Positions 17,345 through 26,453 of a DNA stretch of 64,000 nt are shown here, piece by piece. Origin of the DNA: JAGQRJ01 sp041402045 (GTDB taxonomy: Bacteria; Planctomycetota; J058); NCBI GenBank assembly GCA_041402045.1, contig JAWKSZ010000018.1, positions 56,595-120,594 of the forward strand, given 5' to 3'. The position numbers and the translations under genes were made by a program. Numbering within the stretch: the stretch's first letter is position 1; the number at the start of each line of letters is the position of its first letter. The notes under the pieces are model-generated. The model was not told the DNA's origin and did no database searches. It was given only the letters and a program-made list of their open reading frames with translations.

Positions 17345-18142
17345 GTGAACGCTCCCCAGTCCGTCTCCCGCCGCAACATGCTCAAGCTCTCCCTGACCGG
17401 GGCCGCCGGGCTCCTCGCCAGCCGCGTGGCCGAGGCCGGTGAGCCCAGCGCGCAGCAGACCCAAGGGCCCTTCCACCCCCAGGCCCTGCGCCTCGACGGG
17501 ACCGTCGTCGACCGCCGGATCCTGCCCTACCTCGACCAGGACAGCGACCTGACCTTCGTGCAAGACGAGCCCGGGAGCGCCTACGGCCAGGTCGTCTACC
17601 TCCAGGGTCAGGTCCTCGACGAGCAGGACGCGCCGATCGAGGGGGCCCAGGTCGAGATCTGGCAGGCCTGCGTCTCCGGGCGCTACAACCATCGCAACGA
17701 CCCCAACGACCGCGAGTGGCTCGACCCCAACTTCCAGTACTGGGGCAAGGCGACCACCGACGCCGAGGGCCGCTTCCTGTTCCGCACGATCGTGCCCGGG
17801 GCCTACAAGGCCAGCGACACCTGGATCCGCCCGCCCCACGTGCACGCCAAGATCGCGCGCCGCGGCTTCCGCGAGCTCACGACCCAGCTCTACTTCGAGG
17901 ACGTCGAGTTCTACTACGGCCGCCGCTTCTGGCCCGCCGAGACCCTGGCCCGGCTCAACGCCGCGGACGGGATCCTGCAGGGCGTCCCCACCCGTCAGCA
18001 GGCCGGGATCGTGGCCAGCGCCCGCGTCCCCGCCGCCGACGAGCCCTTCGAGCAAGAGAGCCGCGTCTGCAGCTACCAGCTCGTCCTCGAGTCCGCCCAG
18101 GCGAACCTCGACCCGCGCCTCGGCCCCTTGTTCGCGCGCTAG
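17345..18142 (+). CDS. Tat-exported intradiol ring-cleavage dioxygenase
   Basis: This 265-residue protein opens aromatic diols between the two hydroxyls using non-haem Fe(III). GTG 17345 gives an N-terminus with a twin-arginine signal ('SRRNMLKLSLTGAAGLLASR'). Expected iron ligands are present: Tyr in 'GRYNHRND', a second Tyr in 'DPNFQYWG' or just after, and the His pair in 'IRPPHVHAKI'. 'RFLFRTIVPGAYKASDTWIRPPH' is the family core. Export suggests periplasmic action, as in several planctomycete and proteobacterial homologues. The divergent LysR gene probably regulates it. Substrate (protocatechuate, catechol or another diol) cannot be told from sequence. Confidence 0.92.
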   Translation: MNAPQSVSRRNMLKLSLTGAAGLLASRVAEAGEPSAQQTQGPFHPQALRLDGTVVDRRILPYLDQDSDLTFVQDEPGSAYGQVVYLQGQVLDEQDAPIEGAQVEIWQACVSGRYNHRNDPNDREWLDPNFQYWGKATTDAEGRFLFRTIVPGAYKASDTWIRPPHVHAKIARRGFRELTTQLYFEDVEFYYGRRFWPAETLARLNAADGILQGVPTRQQAGIVASARVPAADEPFEQESRVCSYQLVLESAQANLDPRLGPLFAR

Positions 18143-18198
18143 CCGCTCCTCCTGGGAAGGGGAGGACCCATCAGGGGTCGGCGCGTCGAGGCAGGCGC

Positions 18199-18282
18199 GC
18201 CGCCCCTCCCCCGGTTGGGCGGAGTCCGCGTGTTGGGGGACGCCAGACCGCGCAGGTGGGACTCGCCAGCCGGGATCTGGCG
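18199..18282. terminator. Hairpins in convergent gap
   Basis: Between the dioxygenase stop and the convergent unknown gene there are CCGCCC/GGGCGG (18199-18222) and CGCCAG-CCGGGAT-CTGGCG (18264-18282). Both are short and lack T-runs. They are plausible but weak stop signals. Confidence 0.3.
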
Positions 18283-18283
18283 C

Positions 18284-18793
18284 TCAGGCGCCCTTGATCG
18301 CAGCGTCGTCTCGCATGGAGGTCTTCCAGAACTGGGGATCGCGTAGTAAGGCAGCGACCACTCGCTCGTCGAGCAGGTCGCGATGCCACCAGTGATTGCA
18401 CGACTCGGGGGTCTCCCCCGCGAGCACCTGGGCCTCGGCAGCCCCGAAGACGTGAACGGACCAGCGAAGCCCCCGGAGGATCTGCACGCCCTCGCTCAGT
18501 CGGTCGGCCCACTCCGACCATGCACCCGACCGTAGGTGCACGTTCGCGTCCAGCACGAACGCGTCGTCTTCAGCGAATCCAGCGCACCTGGTCGCGTCCT
18601 CGACGACGCCTTCACTTAGCCCTGCCTGGCTCGCACAGTAGAGCACCTCGACCAGCAGCGCTCGGGACTCCTGTTCTGTCAACTCGGAGTTCCACGCCTC
18701 GAAGCCGTCCCAGTCCACGCCGCCGCGGACGAGCGCGTTCAGTCGGATCAGATCGCTCAGTTCAAGGAGAACTTGGCCGTTACGCAGCTTCAC
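18284..18793 (-). CDS. Hypothetical protein, possibly DUF5958-like
   Basis: This 169-residue protein starts at GTG 18793, eight bases after TGAGG and just clear of the preceding gene's stop at 18804. It is mostly helical, with 'LNALVRGGVDWDGFEAWNSELTEQESRALLVEVLYCASQAGLSEGVVEDA' in the first half. This layout (short N-terminal helices, 'L...QAG...VE.A...SG') recalls DUF5958, but that is a weak resemblance. The C-terminal half contains 'CNHWWHRDLLDERVVAALLRDPQFW'. It appears co-transcribed with the larger unknown gene upstream. An extended start at 18859 would overlap that gene by 56 bases and is less likely. Confidence 0.65.
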   Translation of the reverse strand: MKLRNGQVLLELSDLIRLNALVRGGVDWDGFEAWNSELTEQESRALLVEVLYCASQAGLSEGVVEDATRCAGFAEDDAFVLDANVHLRSGAWSEWADRLSEGVQILRGLRWSVHVFGAAEAQVLAGETPESCNHWWHRDLLDERVVAALLRDPQFWKTSMRDDAAIKGA

Positions 18794-18803
18794 TGCACTC
18801 GCC

Positions 18804-20513
18804 TCACTCCGAAGGACGAGGCGGCGCGCCGCCAGGTTCAGCGGAACCCCACCAGGCATAGGGGCCGGCCGCCAGCACCTCGAAGAGCTCGTGGGGACCG
18901 TCGAGCACTCGAACGCGGGGCCAGGGTCCCGCGACCTGCTCCGCGACCTCGCGGGACGTGGCCAGCGCTGCGGGCAAGATCAGGAGCTGGGCGTCGTGCG
19001 CGAGACGCCACACCACGTCCGCGGCCCCGAGCGTCAGTCGCTCGACGTCCAGCGACGCGCCGCACAAGTCGGGATCTTCGTCCAGGCGCCGCAGGCAGAC
19101 CCGCACCGCCCCACCGTCCGTGGTGAGGAGCGCGAACCAGCCGTCCTCGTCGGGCCCCTGCGCGCCCGCGGCGGCGAGGCTCCTCTGCAGGGCCTGGCGG
19201 CGCGCCGACGAGAGCGGAGGTCGATCGAAGCGATACCCCTGGTCGGGTCCCAGGAACACCGACTCGACCGCCGATAGCTCGAGGGTGCGGCTCTGAACCG
19301 CCCCCGGATCGCGGTCGAGGTCGAGGGGCAGCGCGTCCCCGAACAATCGGCGCAACCGCGTCGACGAAGGGGCTCTCAGCCACCACAAGCACTCCCGGAC
19401 CAGCGCGATCCCTGGTCCAAGGTCTCCCTTGAGCACGAGGGTCAGGGTTTGGCTGACGGTCACCCTCGCGTCGTCCTCGGACGCGAGGATCATGGCGCCC
19501 CCCGCGCTCGCGCTCCCCAGACCTCGATCGCCGAGGAGCTGGACCAGGCTGTCCTGCAGCAGCATGTCCACGGGCTCCGCCAAGGGTCGCGCTCCGTCCT
19601 GCAACGGGAGGTCGAGCAGCAGCAGGTGCTTCTCCCGCGGGTAGCTCTCCCTCGTCGCACGGCGACGGAGCACCTCCCCGGGCGGAGAGCCCAGGATCAC
19701 CTCACACACCCACGCCAGGCGCACTCTGTCGGGCGCGTCTCCGAGGGCTCGCGCCAACCCAGATCGGGCCGCGTCTCCTTCGAGCGCACGGGCCACGCCG
19801 GGCCCCAGGCTGAGGTCCCCCGTGTCCGCGAAGGTCCGCGCGACCTCCACGCCGACTCCCGCGGCGGCCCGGAGCGTGTCGCGCGCCGCCTCGAGCAGCG
19901 CGTCCAGGGTGGCGAAGGGGAACTCGTCGTTCTCCGGGTGGCGCAAGGTGTAGAGCCCGCGCCCTCGACGCGCCCCCGCCTCTCGGCCGAGGAGCCAACG
20001 CTCCGTGCCCTCGCCTTGGCGCCACTCGAACCCAGCGTCCCGGGCGTCTGCGCCTTCGACGAACGCAGCGACCTCGCTCCGGGAGAAGCCGCCGACGCAC
20101 CCCCACGCGGACTCCAGCAGGGGCACGATCCAGTCGAGGTCGTCCCCACGGCAGATCGGCACAAAGCGGGAGAGCAGCAGCAGCGCGGGCCCGGGGTGAA
20201 CGAACCCGGGGTCCTGCAGGGCCGCGGCTCGGCAGATCAGCTCCAGCTCCTCCCAGCGCAGCGCGTCGGGCTGCCCCCCTGCCTGACTGCAATAGCCGAT
20301 CTCCTGGTCGTCGTGCCCGGGCGCCCGCAGGCTCAGCGTGACCCCGTCGAGGTCAGGCTCCAGGGACAGCCGGACGCCGTAGCCCCTCCCACCGGGAGCT
20401 CCACGGTGCACCCCTGGAGCTCCGGATACCCGGCGTCGACCTCGGTCTGCCAGGAGGTCGGTCCAGAAGCGCCGCGTGCGCACAAGCGCGGTCAGTGGTC
20501 GAGGAAGGGGCAT
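18804..20513 (-). CDS. Large hypothetical protein
   Basis: This reading frame of about 569 residues matches no family I recognise. It is acidic, soluble and without signal or membrane spans. Visible segments include 'GVTLSLRAPGHDDQEIGYCSQ' near 60, 'ALLLLSRFVPICRGDDLDWIVPLLESAWG' near 125 and many Trp/Asp-rich turns. The N-terminus is doubtful. Another frame around 20400-20460 reads 'EVDAGYPELQGCTVELPVGG', which looks more protein-like than the main frame there, so a base may be missing or extra. No Shine-Dalgarno is seen at ATG 20513. The smaller gene downstream is probably its partner. Confidence 0.62.
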   Translation of the reverse strand: MPLPRPLTALVRTRRFWTDLLADRGRRRVSGAPGVHRGAPGGRGYGVRLSLEPDLDGVTLSLRAPGHDDQEIGYCSQAGGQPDALRWEELELICRAAALQDPGFVHPGPALLLLSRFVPICRGDDLDWIVPLLESAWGCVGGFSRSEVAAFVEGADARDAGFEWRQGEGTERWLLGREAGARRGRGLYTLRHPENDEFPFATLDALLEAARDTLRAAAGVGVEVARTFADTGDLSLGPGVARALEGDAARSGLARALGDAPDRVRLAWVCEVILGSPPGEVLRRRATRESYPREKHLLLLDLPLQDGARPLAEPVDMLLQDSLVQLLGDRGLGSASAGGAMILASEDDARVTVSQTLTLVLKGDLGPGIALVRECLWWLRAPSSTRLRRLFGDALPLDLDRDPGAVQSRTLELSAVESVFLGPDQGYRFDRPPLSSARRQALQRSLAAAGAQGPDEDGWFALLTTDGGAVRVCLRRLDEDPDLCGASLDVERLTLGAADVVWRLAHDAQLLILPAALATSREVAEQVAGPWPRVRVLDGPHELFEVLAAGPYAWWGSAEPGGAPPRPSE

Positions 20514-20639
20514 GGGCGTGCCTGCGCGGGCGCGGTGGCGAGGGGTCCGCCTCACCATGGCGCTCACGCCAGAGCCACGCCACGCGCCGTGACCCTCCCT
20601 GGGGGCGGAGCTTCCGTGTCGGCGGCGTGAGGTGCGGTC

Positions 20640-20705
20640 GCGCGGCCGGGGCCAGCCTTCCGTGTCCTCCGTGTCCTCCGTGGTCCTCTCCAGGACCGCC
20701 GCCGA
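20640..20705. repeat. Short 'TCCGTGTCCTCCGTGGTCC' repeat piece
   Basis: The stretch has three near-identical short units (TTCCGTGTCC, TCCGTGTCC, TCCGTGGTCC). Similar short intergenic runs occur in other high-GC genomes. No gene is visible. Function is unknown. Confidence 0.45.
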
Positions 20706-20724
20706 GCAGGGTCCCGGCGGAGCC

Positions 20725-21998
20725 TCACACCCGCGCGCGGAGGAACTCGGGGACGCGCTCGCGGGCCCAGAGCTCGTCGAGGGTCTCGCGGCGCTGGATC
20801 AGGTGCGCCTGGTCGCCGCGCACGAGCACCTCGGCCGCGCGGGGCGGGAGTTGTAGGTGCTGGTCATGGAGTGGCAGTAGGCGCCGGCGCCGAGAATGCA
20901 GATCCGCTCGCCGGGCTGGGCGTCGGGGACCTGCTCCTCGCGGGCGAGGAAGTCGCCGGACTCGCACACGGGGCCGACGACGTCGCCCTGCACGAGGTCC
21001 GTGCCCGCGCGCACGGCCCACACGTCGTGGCGCGTCGTAGAGCGCGGGGCGCGGGAGGTCGGTCATGGCGGCGTCCACGATCACGAAGCGCTTCTCGCCG
21101 ACCTGCTTGCGGTAGAGCACGGTGGAGAGCAGCACGCCCGCGAGGCGGCCAGGATCCGCCCCGGCTCGAGGATCGGCTGGCAGCCGAGCGCGCTCACGGC
21201 CTCGCGCACGACCTCGGCGTAGGCCTCGATCGTGGGCGGGGTCTCGTCCCGATACCGGACCCCGAGCCCGCCGCCGACGTCGACCCAGTCGATCGTGAGC
21301 CCGTCCTGGCGCAGGGTCTCGACCAGCCCGCCGATCCGCTCCAGCGCCTGGCGGAAGGGCGAGAGCTGGGTGAGCTGGCTCCCAATGTGGCAGTCGATCC
21401 CGCGGGGGTCGACGCCCGGCAGCTCCTGGGCCCGGGCGTAGAGCGCGCGGGCGGTCTCGAAGGGCACGCCGAACTTGTCGACCTTGCGCCCGACCGTGAT
21501 ATGCCGGTGGGTCTTGGCGTCGACGTCGGGGTTCACGCGGAAGGCGATCGGGGCCACCACGCCCCGGGCCTGGGCCAGCTCGCTCAGGAGCTCGAGCTCG
21601 GCGTCGACCTCGACGTTGAAGCAGCGGATCCCGGCCTCGAGCCCGGCCTCGAGCTCGTCCCGGCGCTTGCCGACGCCGGAGAACACGATCCGCTCGGCGG
21701 GGACCCCGGCCTTGAGCGCGCGCTGGAGCTCGCCCACCGAGACCACGTCGGCCCCCGCGCCCTCGAGGGCCAGGCTCTGGATCACCGCCAGCGCGGGGTT
21801 GGCCTTGACCGAGTAGGCGATCAACGGCTCGAGGGGCGCCAGCGCGTCCCGCAGCCGGCGGAAGCGGCGCACCAGCGTCCCGTGGCTGTAGACGAAGAGC
21901 GGCGTGCCGTGGGCCTCCGCCAGGGCCTCGAGGTCCACGCACTCGGCGTGGAGCGTGCCGTCCGTGTAGGCGAAGTCGTGCTCGGGGGTCGCGTCCAC
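20725..21998 (-). pseudogene. lysA: Diaminopimelate decarboxylase, interrupted by three frame changes
   Basis: LysA makes L-lysine from meso-diaminopimelate using PLP. Reading from GTG 21998 (Shine-Dalgarno GGAGGA), the first frame gives a clean LysA up to 'LEPGRILA' near 21140, with PLP-lysine 'YSVKANPAL', 'HIGSQ' and 'VDVGGGLG'. The protein then continues in other frames: 'AGVLLSTVLYRKQ...VDAAMTDLPRPALYDA' (to about 21033), 'DVWAVRAGTDLVQGDVVGPVCESGDFL...GAYCHSMTSTYNSRP' (to about 20838), then 'AEVLVRGDQAHLIQRRETLDELW...' to the stop. Every conserved block is present, so single-base errors in GC runs are more likely than loss of a core gene. If real, this copy would be non-functional. Confidence 0.9.
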
Positions 21999-22201
21999 TG
22001 GGTCCTCCGGCGTGGGCGCACAGCCTACCCCAGCCCCGCGGACCCGTTGGGTCGGACGCGGAACGCGACGCGCGGGCTCATGGTCCAGGTCTCGCTCCGC
22101 GTGGCAGTCTCCAGCTTCGGCGGGTCTCGACCCCCCTGCGGCTCCGCGCCAGCGCCCGCTGACTCGACCCCAAGCGCGCGGCGCCCAGGTAGGCTCGGGG
22201 C

Positions 22202-23254
22202 ATGACGATTCGAATCGGCGGCGCCACTCAGGGCGCGACCTGTGTTTACTGCCACGACGCCCTGGGCCGGGTCGCCGTGAGCTGCGCCTGCGGCGCGCGC
22301 TACCACGAGGACTGCGCCGCGGTGTTCGGGGCCTGCGCGATCCCGGGCTGCGGGCAGAGCCTGGCCGCGGACCTCGAGCGCTGGCCGCTGCCGCGGCTCG
22401 GGCGCCTGGCGCAGCTCCTGGGCCAGGAGTTCGGGAACGCGCAGCTCTCGGGGTCGGCCGCGGTGGTGTGCCTGCACGCCCCGCCGCGGGCGATCGCGAA
22501 CTCGCCCCGCGCCGCCCAGGCGGTGGCGGACGTGCTCGGCCCGCAGCACACCGCCTTCGACGCCCGACTGCGGCTGAACTCGCAGTTCCCCGAGCCCCTC
22601 GTGCGCACGAGCAGTCGCATGGCGGCGGACCAGGTCGTGGCCGAGCTCGCGCGGGCGGGGCTCTCGGGCCAGGCGGTCCTGCTCCAGGACCTGCTGCACC
22701 CGCTCCAGGCCCGCGACGTCGAGAAGGTCGAGCTGCTCCCGGACGCGTTGGCCTGCGTCGACGCCCAGGGCGTCGCGACCACGACCCCCCTCGACGCGCC
22801 GTTCTTGGCCATGGGCGCCTCGGTGTTCAACGTCAGCCGCAAGCACGACACCCGGATCACCACGAGCTACTCGAGCTCCGGTGGCATGCACGGCGGCTAC
22901 CGCGGCACCCGCGCCACCCGCAGCATGCACAGCCGCGAGGTCCTGGCCCGGGACCCGGGCCTGTTCGTCTACAGCCCCCAGGACTCGACGCCGACCCTCC
23001 TCCAGCGCGACGCCCTGCGCACGATCCGGGTCGGCCCCGAGACCGGGCTCAAGTCGCAGAACTGGCTGACCCTGGTCAAGACGCTCCTGCGCCGCGCCGA
23101 CCGCGCGGAGGAGGTCAGCGGCGCGCACTCGCCCGCCCTGCGCGCGCCGTCGCGCCCGGGCTTCCCCGAAGACAAGTCGAACCTGCTGGGGCTCTTGCTG
23201 GTCGGCCGGCTCTACTGGCTGCAGTGGACCCAGGGCGGGCGCACCGGGAAGTGA
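22202..23254 (+). CDS. Protein with N-terminal RING-like (Prok-RING-type) zinc motif
   Basis: This 350-residue protein opens with a treble-clef zinc motif: 'CVYC' near residue 14, 'CAC', 'GARYHEDC', then two more Cys in 'GACAIPGC'. The spacing resembles prokaryotic RING-type domains rather than simple zinc ribbons. After it comes a Leu/Ala-rich region (about 50-200) and a Ser/Arg/His-rich segment 'TTSYSSSGGMHGGYRGTRATR' near 225 that looks disordered. The C-terminus is hydrophobic near 'LLGLLLVGRLYWLQW'. It overlaps the next gene by 4 bp (GTGA). Two coupled genes with similar zinc modules suggest they act together, perhaps in protein binding at the membrane. No catalytic motif is seen. Confidence 0.72.
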   Translation: MTIRIGGATQGATCVYCHDALGRVAVSCACGARYHEDCAAVFGACAIPGCGQSLAADLERWPLPRLGRLAQLLGQEFGNAQLSGSAAVVCLHAPPRAIANSPRAAQAVADVLGPQHTAFDARLRLNSQFPEPLVRTSSRMAADQVVAELARAGLSGQAVLLQDLLHPLQARDVEKVELLPDALACVDAQGVATTTPLDAPFLAMGASVFNVSRKHDTRITTSYSSSGGMHGGYRGTRATRSMHSREVLARDPGLFVYSPQDSTPTLLQRDALRTIRVGPETGLKSQNWLTLVKTLLRRADRAEEVSGAHSPALRAPSRPGFPEDKSNLLGLLLVGRLYWLQWTQGGRTGK

Positions 23255-23721
23255 AGGAGCAGGAGCGGGAGAAGCCGCGTCCTGCCGCCGTCGAGCCGCG
23301 CCTCGAGCTCGGCCTCGACCCTCAGGCGCGGCCCGGCTCGCGCTGCCCGCACTGCCTGGAGGACGTGGGCGAGGAGGCCTACCGCTGCAACCGCTGCCGC
23401 GCGCGCTTCCACTTGGGCTGCCTCGGCGAGTCCGCGACCCGCGGCTGCTCGCTGTGCGGCGCCGGGGTCCTGCCCGAGCGGCGCACGGCCCAGGCGCGGC
23501 ACGACCTCGACTACGCCTCCGGGCGCGCGCACATGTGGGGCGCGGTGGCGGGGATCCTCGCCTGGCTCCCCTACCTCGTGCTCTGCGGCGTCTTGTTCCG
23601 CGTGCTCGACCTGCCCGATCGCTGGTTGGGCGGGGTCATGGTCGCGCCCATGGTCCTGAGCTGGCTGACCTCTCGCTGGACCGCGGCCTTCCTCCGCGCC
23701 CGCGCTACTCGGCGGCCTTGA
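23251..23721 (+). CDS. RING-like zinc protein with two membrane segments
   Basis: This 156-residue protein starts at GTG 23251 inside the upstream stop. Residues about 32-70 hold the zinc motif 'CPHC', 'CNRC', 'FHLGC' and 'CSLC' (C-x2-C, C-x2-C, H-x2-C, C-x2-C), similar to Prok-RING/PHD-like treble clefs. Two membrane spans follow ('MWGAVAGILAWLPYLVLCGVLF' and 'LGGVMVAPMVLSWLTSRW'). A zinc module plus C-terminal membrane hairpin recalls membrane-anchored RING-CH proteins in eukaryotes, though homology beyond the zinc module is not implied. The 3' end overlaps the convergent protease gene by 17 bases. Confidence 0.75.
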   Translation: MKEQEREKPRPAAVEPRLELGLDPQARPGSRCPHCLEDVGEEAYRCNRCRARFHLGCLGESATRGCSLCGAGVLPERRTAQARHDLDYASGRAHMWGAVAGILAWLPYLVLCGVLFRVLDLPDRWLGGVMVAPMVLSWLTSRWTAAFLRARATRRP

Positions 23722-25123
23722 CCTCGAGGAACAGCTTCCCGTCGCGCTCCACGATTCCGGACAGCGTGACCGCCCAGGCGTCGCGGCCCTTGCCGCGCAC
23801 GGTGACCGAGTCGGTCGTCCCCAGGGGGAACGGGATCGAGCTCGGGTCGCGCAGCGCGGCGTCGGTCGTGTCCTGCCCGTGGGCGGGGATCAGCTCGACC
23901 GCCTCGAGCAGGACCAGGGTGCGCAGGAAGGAGCCCGGGCTCCCCACCCGCCACACCACCAGCCCGCCGCGGCCGAGGCGCGCGTCGAACCCGCGGGGCG
24001 CGCGGTACTCCAGGTAGAGCGACTCGCGCCCGCGGGCGTCGAGCAGCACGCGCAGCACCTGATCGGGGTCGTCCTCGATCGGGGTCAAGTAGGCGCGCTG
24101 CCCGCGGCGCCGGTCGACGGTGACCGGGTCGCTCCAGCCCAGCCGCGTCTTGCACCCGCGCAGAAGTGCAGCGGCTGGTCGGTGCCGTCCGCCGGACGGT
24201 CCGGCGCCCGCGGGCGCAGCAGCCGGCGGAGCATGTCCTGGCCTTGCTGGAGCTGGTCTCGATCACGCGGCGCAGGGTCTCCCCGGGGCGCTTGAGCTCG
24301 GTGTCCAGCGACCGCCGCGGCGCCGCGGCCGTGGGCGCCGCTGGCCATGAGGCACCACTGCCCCATGCCGGTGTCGCTCCCGATCCGGCATCCTGTCGTA
24401 GATCCCGAGCACGTGGCCCAGCTCGTGGCAGTGCACGCCGATCGGCTCGAACCACTTCAACCCGCTCTCGATCGTGGTAGCGACAGGCCTGCCGCCGTGG
24501 GTGAACAGCGTCGAGTGCGGCCAGAGGATCGAGCCGCGGGTGACCGAGGAGCCTTCGAGCCGGCTCGCGCCCGCGCACACGAACACCAGCGCGTCGACGT
24601 CGGCCAGGGCGTCCTTCCCGTCACGGGCGAGCACGCGGTCGACGGCGGCGGAGAACAGCCGGTCGCGCACCCCAGGAGTCACGAGCGGCTGCTCGACCAG
24701 GGACTGGCGCGTGGTCTCGACCTCGACCCAGTCGAACACGCGGCCCTGGACGTCCAGGTGCCCCGAGTTCTCGCGGTAGAAGTCGCGCAGGCTGCCGTGG
24801 GCGCGCTCGCCGGTCGCGGTCTGGGTGTAGCTCCCCTGGGAGAAGAACGCGTCCTCCCAGTTGCGGGGGGCCGCGAAGGCCGCCGGCCGCTTCTGGTCGG
24901 GGAACTCGACCAGGACCACCCCCAGGCGCAGGGTCCCGGTGGTCGGCGGGGCCAAGGTCTTGCCTCCCGCGAGGCGCGCGAGCTTGGTCACCCGCTGGCG
25001 CAGGGTGCTCGACCAGTCGAGGCCCGCCTCGACCCGCTCCAGGTCGTTGAGCGGGAGGTGGGGCGTCTCTTGCGCGAGGGCGGGGACGGCGAGGGCCAGG
25101 GTCAGGGCGACGGACAGGCGCAC
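23705..25123 (-). pseudogene. Secreted M6-like zinc metalloprotease, frame-interrupted
   Basis: GTG 25123 follows GAGGAGG and gives a signal peptide ('VRLSVALTLALAVPALAQ'). The first frame covers 'LGVVLVEFPDQKRP', typical of immune-inhibitor-A/M6 proteases, and the zinc site 'HCHELGHVLGIYD' near 24410. After that the reading jumps: 'MGQWCLMASGAHG' (about 24360-24330) lies in another frame, and from about 24165 the protein continues 'GCKTRLGWSDPVTVD...YLTPIEDDPDQVLRVLL' to the stop at 23705. At least two shifts are needed. 'CLMASGAHG' is the conserved met-turn region of the family. As with lysA, sequencing error is plausible. An intact form would be a periplasmic or extracellular protease. Confidence 0.8.
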
Positions 25124-25309
25124 GGGGGCCTCCTCTCGAGGCGCCCAGGATAGCCCACCGGGGACCGAGCGCGCGGGCTTGCTGGCCCTCTCCGCCTCGA
25201 TCCGGCGAGGGCGGAGCACCCTTCGATCTCCTGCTGTCCAAGTGCCCTGGGCGAGCGCAACGGCGCACACGGCTCCGCGTTCGGCCGCCAGCCTCTGCGG
25301 ATCCTCGGC

Positions 25310-25345
25310 GCTCTCTGCGCCTCGGCGGTTCAAGAGCGTCTGCCC
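25310..25345. repeat. Short 'CTCTGCGCCTCGGCGGTTCAA' repeat piece
   Basis: This piece is the inverse of 'AACCGCC...AGGCGCCAAG' at 29831-29860 and related to 'GCAGAGAGCGCAGAGAGAAG' near 29740. It marks a second family of short dispersed repeats found only between genes in this window. Confidence 0.4.
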
Positions 25346-25403
25346 GCCCTGCATTGGGTTCATGACCCTCCGAGGCTCCGAGGCCGCCCCCAGGAGGCGC
25401 GGC

Positions 25404-25409
25404 TACACT
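25404..25409 (+). promoter_or_regulatory. Candidate -10 element (TACACT)
   Basis: GGCTACACTC lies 19 bases before the start at 25428. The identical ten bases occur upstream of the DUF445 gene (minus strand, about 11727-11736), which favours a real -10 box. No clear -35 is visible. Confidence 0.4.
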
Positions 25410-25427
25410 CCCCCCGAGGGAGAGCGC

Positions 25428-26453
25428 ATGCGCGGACTCGTGGGACTGCTGCTCGTGGGCGCCGCCTGGGCGCAGGACGTCCCGCCGCCGCCTGCGTCGC
25501 TGCCCCCCGTCGCGCACCCGCGGCTCCAGGCCGTGGCCCGCTGGGCCTACTGGATCCAGGACCCGGACCTCGACGTGCTCGCCACGCAGGGCCCCGAGCT
25601 GGTCGTGATCGACGTGGCCCAGGACGGGAGCGGCGACACGACCTTCGGCCGCGAGCGGATCGCGCGCCTGCAGCAGGGCGGGCGCCGCGTGATCGCCTAC
25701 CTCAGCCTGGGAGAGGCCGAGGACTACCGCGCCTACTGGGGGCTGGACCGAGGAACGCCCGGCGCCGATTGGGCCGCGCGCCCGCCGGCCTGGCTCGGCC
25801 CCGAGAACCCCGACTGGCCGGGGAACTTCAAGGTGCGCTACTGGGACCCGAGCTGGCAGGCGCTGGTGATCGCGAACCCGGGCAAGCACCCGGTGCTCGG
25901 CGACGCCCCGAGCTGCCTCGACCGGATCCTGGCCGCGGGCTTCGACGGGGTGTTCCTCGACGTGGTCGACGCCTTCGAGCACTGGGGGCCCAAGGGCGAC
26001 GGCGGCAACGGCGAGCGCCCGAGCGCCGCCCGGGACATGGCCGCGTTCGTGGTCGCCCTCGCCGCCCACGCGCGCCGCGCGCGCCCCGAGTTCGTGGTGT
26101 GCCAGCAGAACGGCGAGGCGCTCCTGAGCCCGGACCTCGAGCGCCCGCTGAGCGCTAAGGAGCGCGAGGCCCTGCTCGCCGCGGTGGACTGGCTGAGCGT
26201 CGAGGACGTGTTCTATCGAGGCGACGCCGAGGCCAACAACCACCTCGACCCCGAGGTCGAGCGCGTGCCCGCGATCGACGCCTACCGCCGCGCGGGGAAG
26301 CTCGTGACCGCGATCGACTACTTCGACCCGGACGCGCCCGGGTTTGCGGCGGACGCCTTCGCCGACTTCTGCCGCCGCGCGCGCGCCCGCGGCTGGCTCC
26401 CCAGCACCGGCCCCCGCGCGCTGAACCGGCTCTCGCCGCTGCAGCCGAAGTAG
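25428..26453 (+). CDS. Secreted GH114-like (TM1410-type) glycosidase
   Basis: This 341-residue protein starts at ATG 25428 with a signal peptide ('MRGLVGLLLVGAAWAQ'). The mature part has the TIM-barrel features of endo-alpha-1,4-polygalactosaminidase/TM1410-related proteins: 'RWAYWIQDPDLDVL', 'ELVVIDVAQDG', 'VIAYLSLGEAEDYR', 'KVRYWDPSWQ', 'GFDGVFLDVVDAFEHWG' and 'VVCQQNGEAL'. The Asp in 'VVID' and 'FLD' are likely catalytic. Such enzymes cut amino-sugar polymers of biofilms or capsules, so it may act on exopolysaccharide outside the cell. It is divergent from the M6 protease gene. The substrate cannot be set from sequence. Confidence 0.85.
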   Translation: MRGLVGLLLVGAAWAQDVPPPPASLPPVAHPRLQAVARWAYWIQDPDLDVLATQGPELVVIDVAQDGSGDTTFGRERIARLQQGGRRVIAYLSLGEAEDYRAYWGLDRGTPGADWAARPPAWLGPENPDWPGNFKVRYWDPSWQALVIANPGKHPVLGDAPSCLDRILAAGFDGVFLDVVDAFEHWGPKGDGGNGERPSAARDMAAFVVALAAHARRARPEFVVCQQNGEALLSPDLERPLSAKEREALLAAVDWLSVEDVFYRGDAEANNHLDPEVERVPAIDAYRRAGKLVTAIDYFDPDAPGFAADAFADFCRRARARGWLPSTGPRALNRLSPLQPK

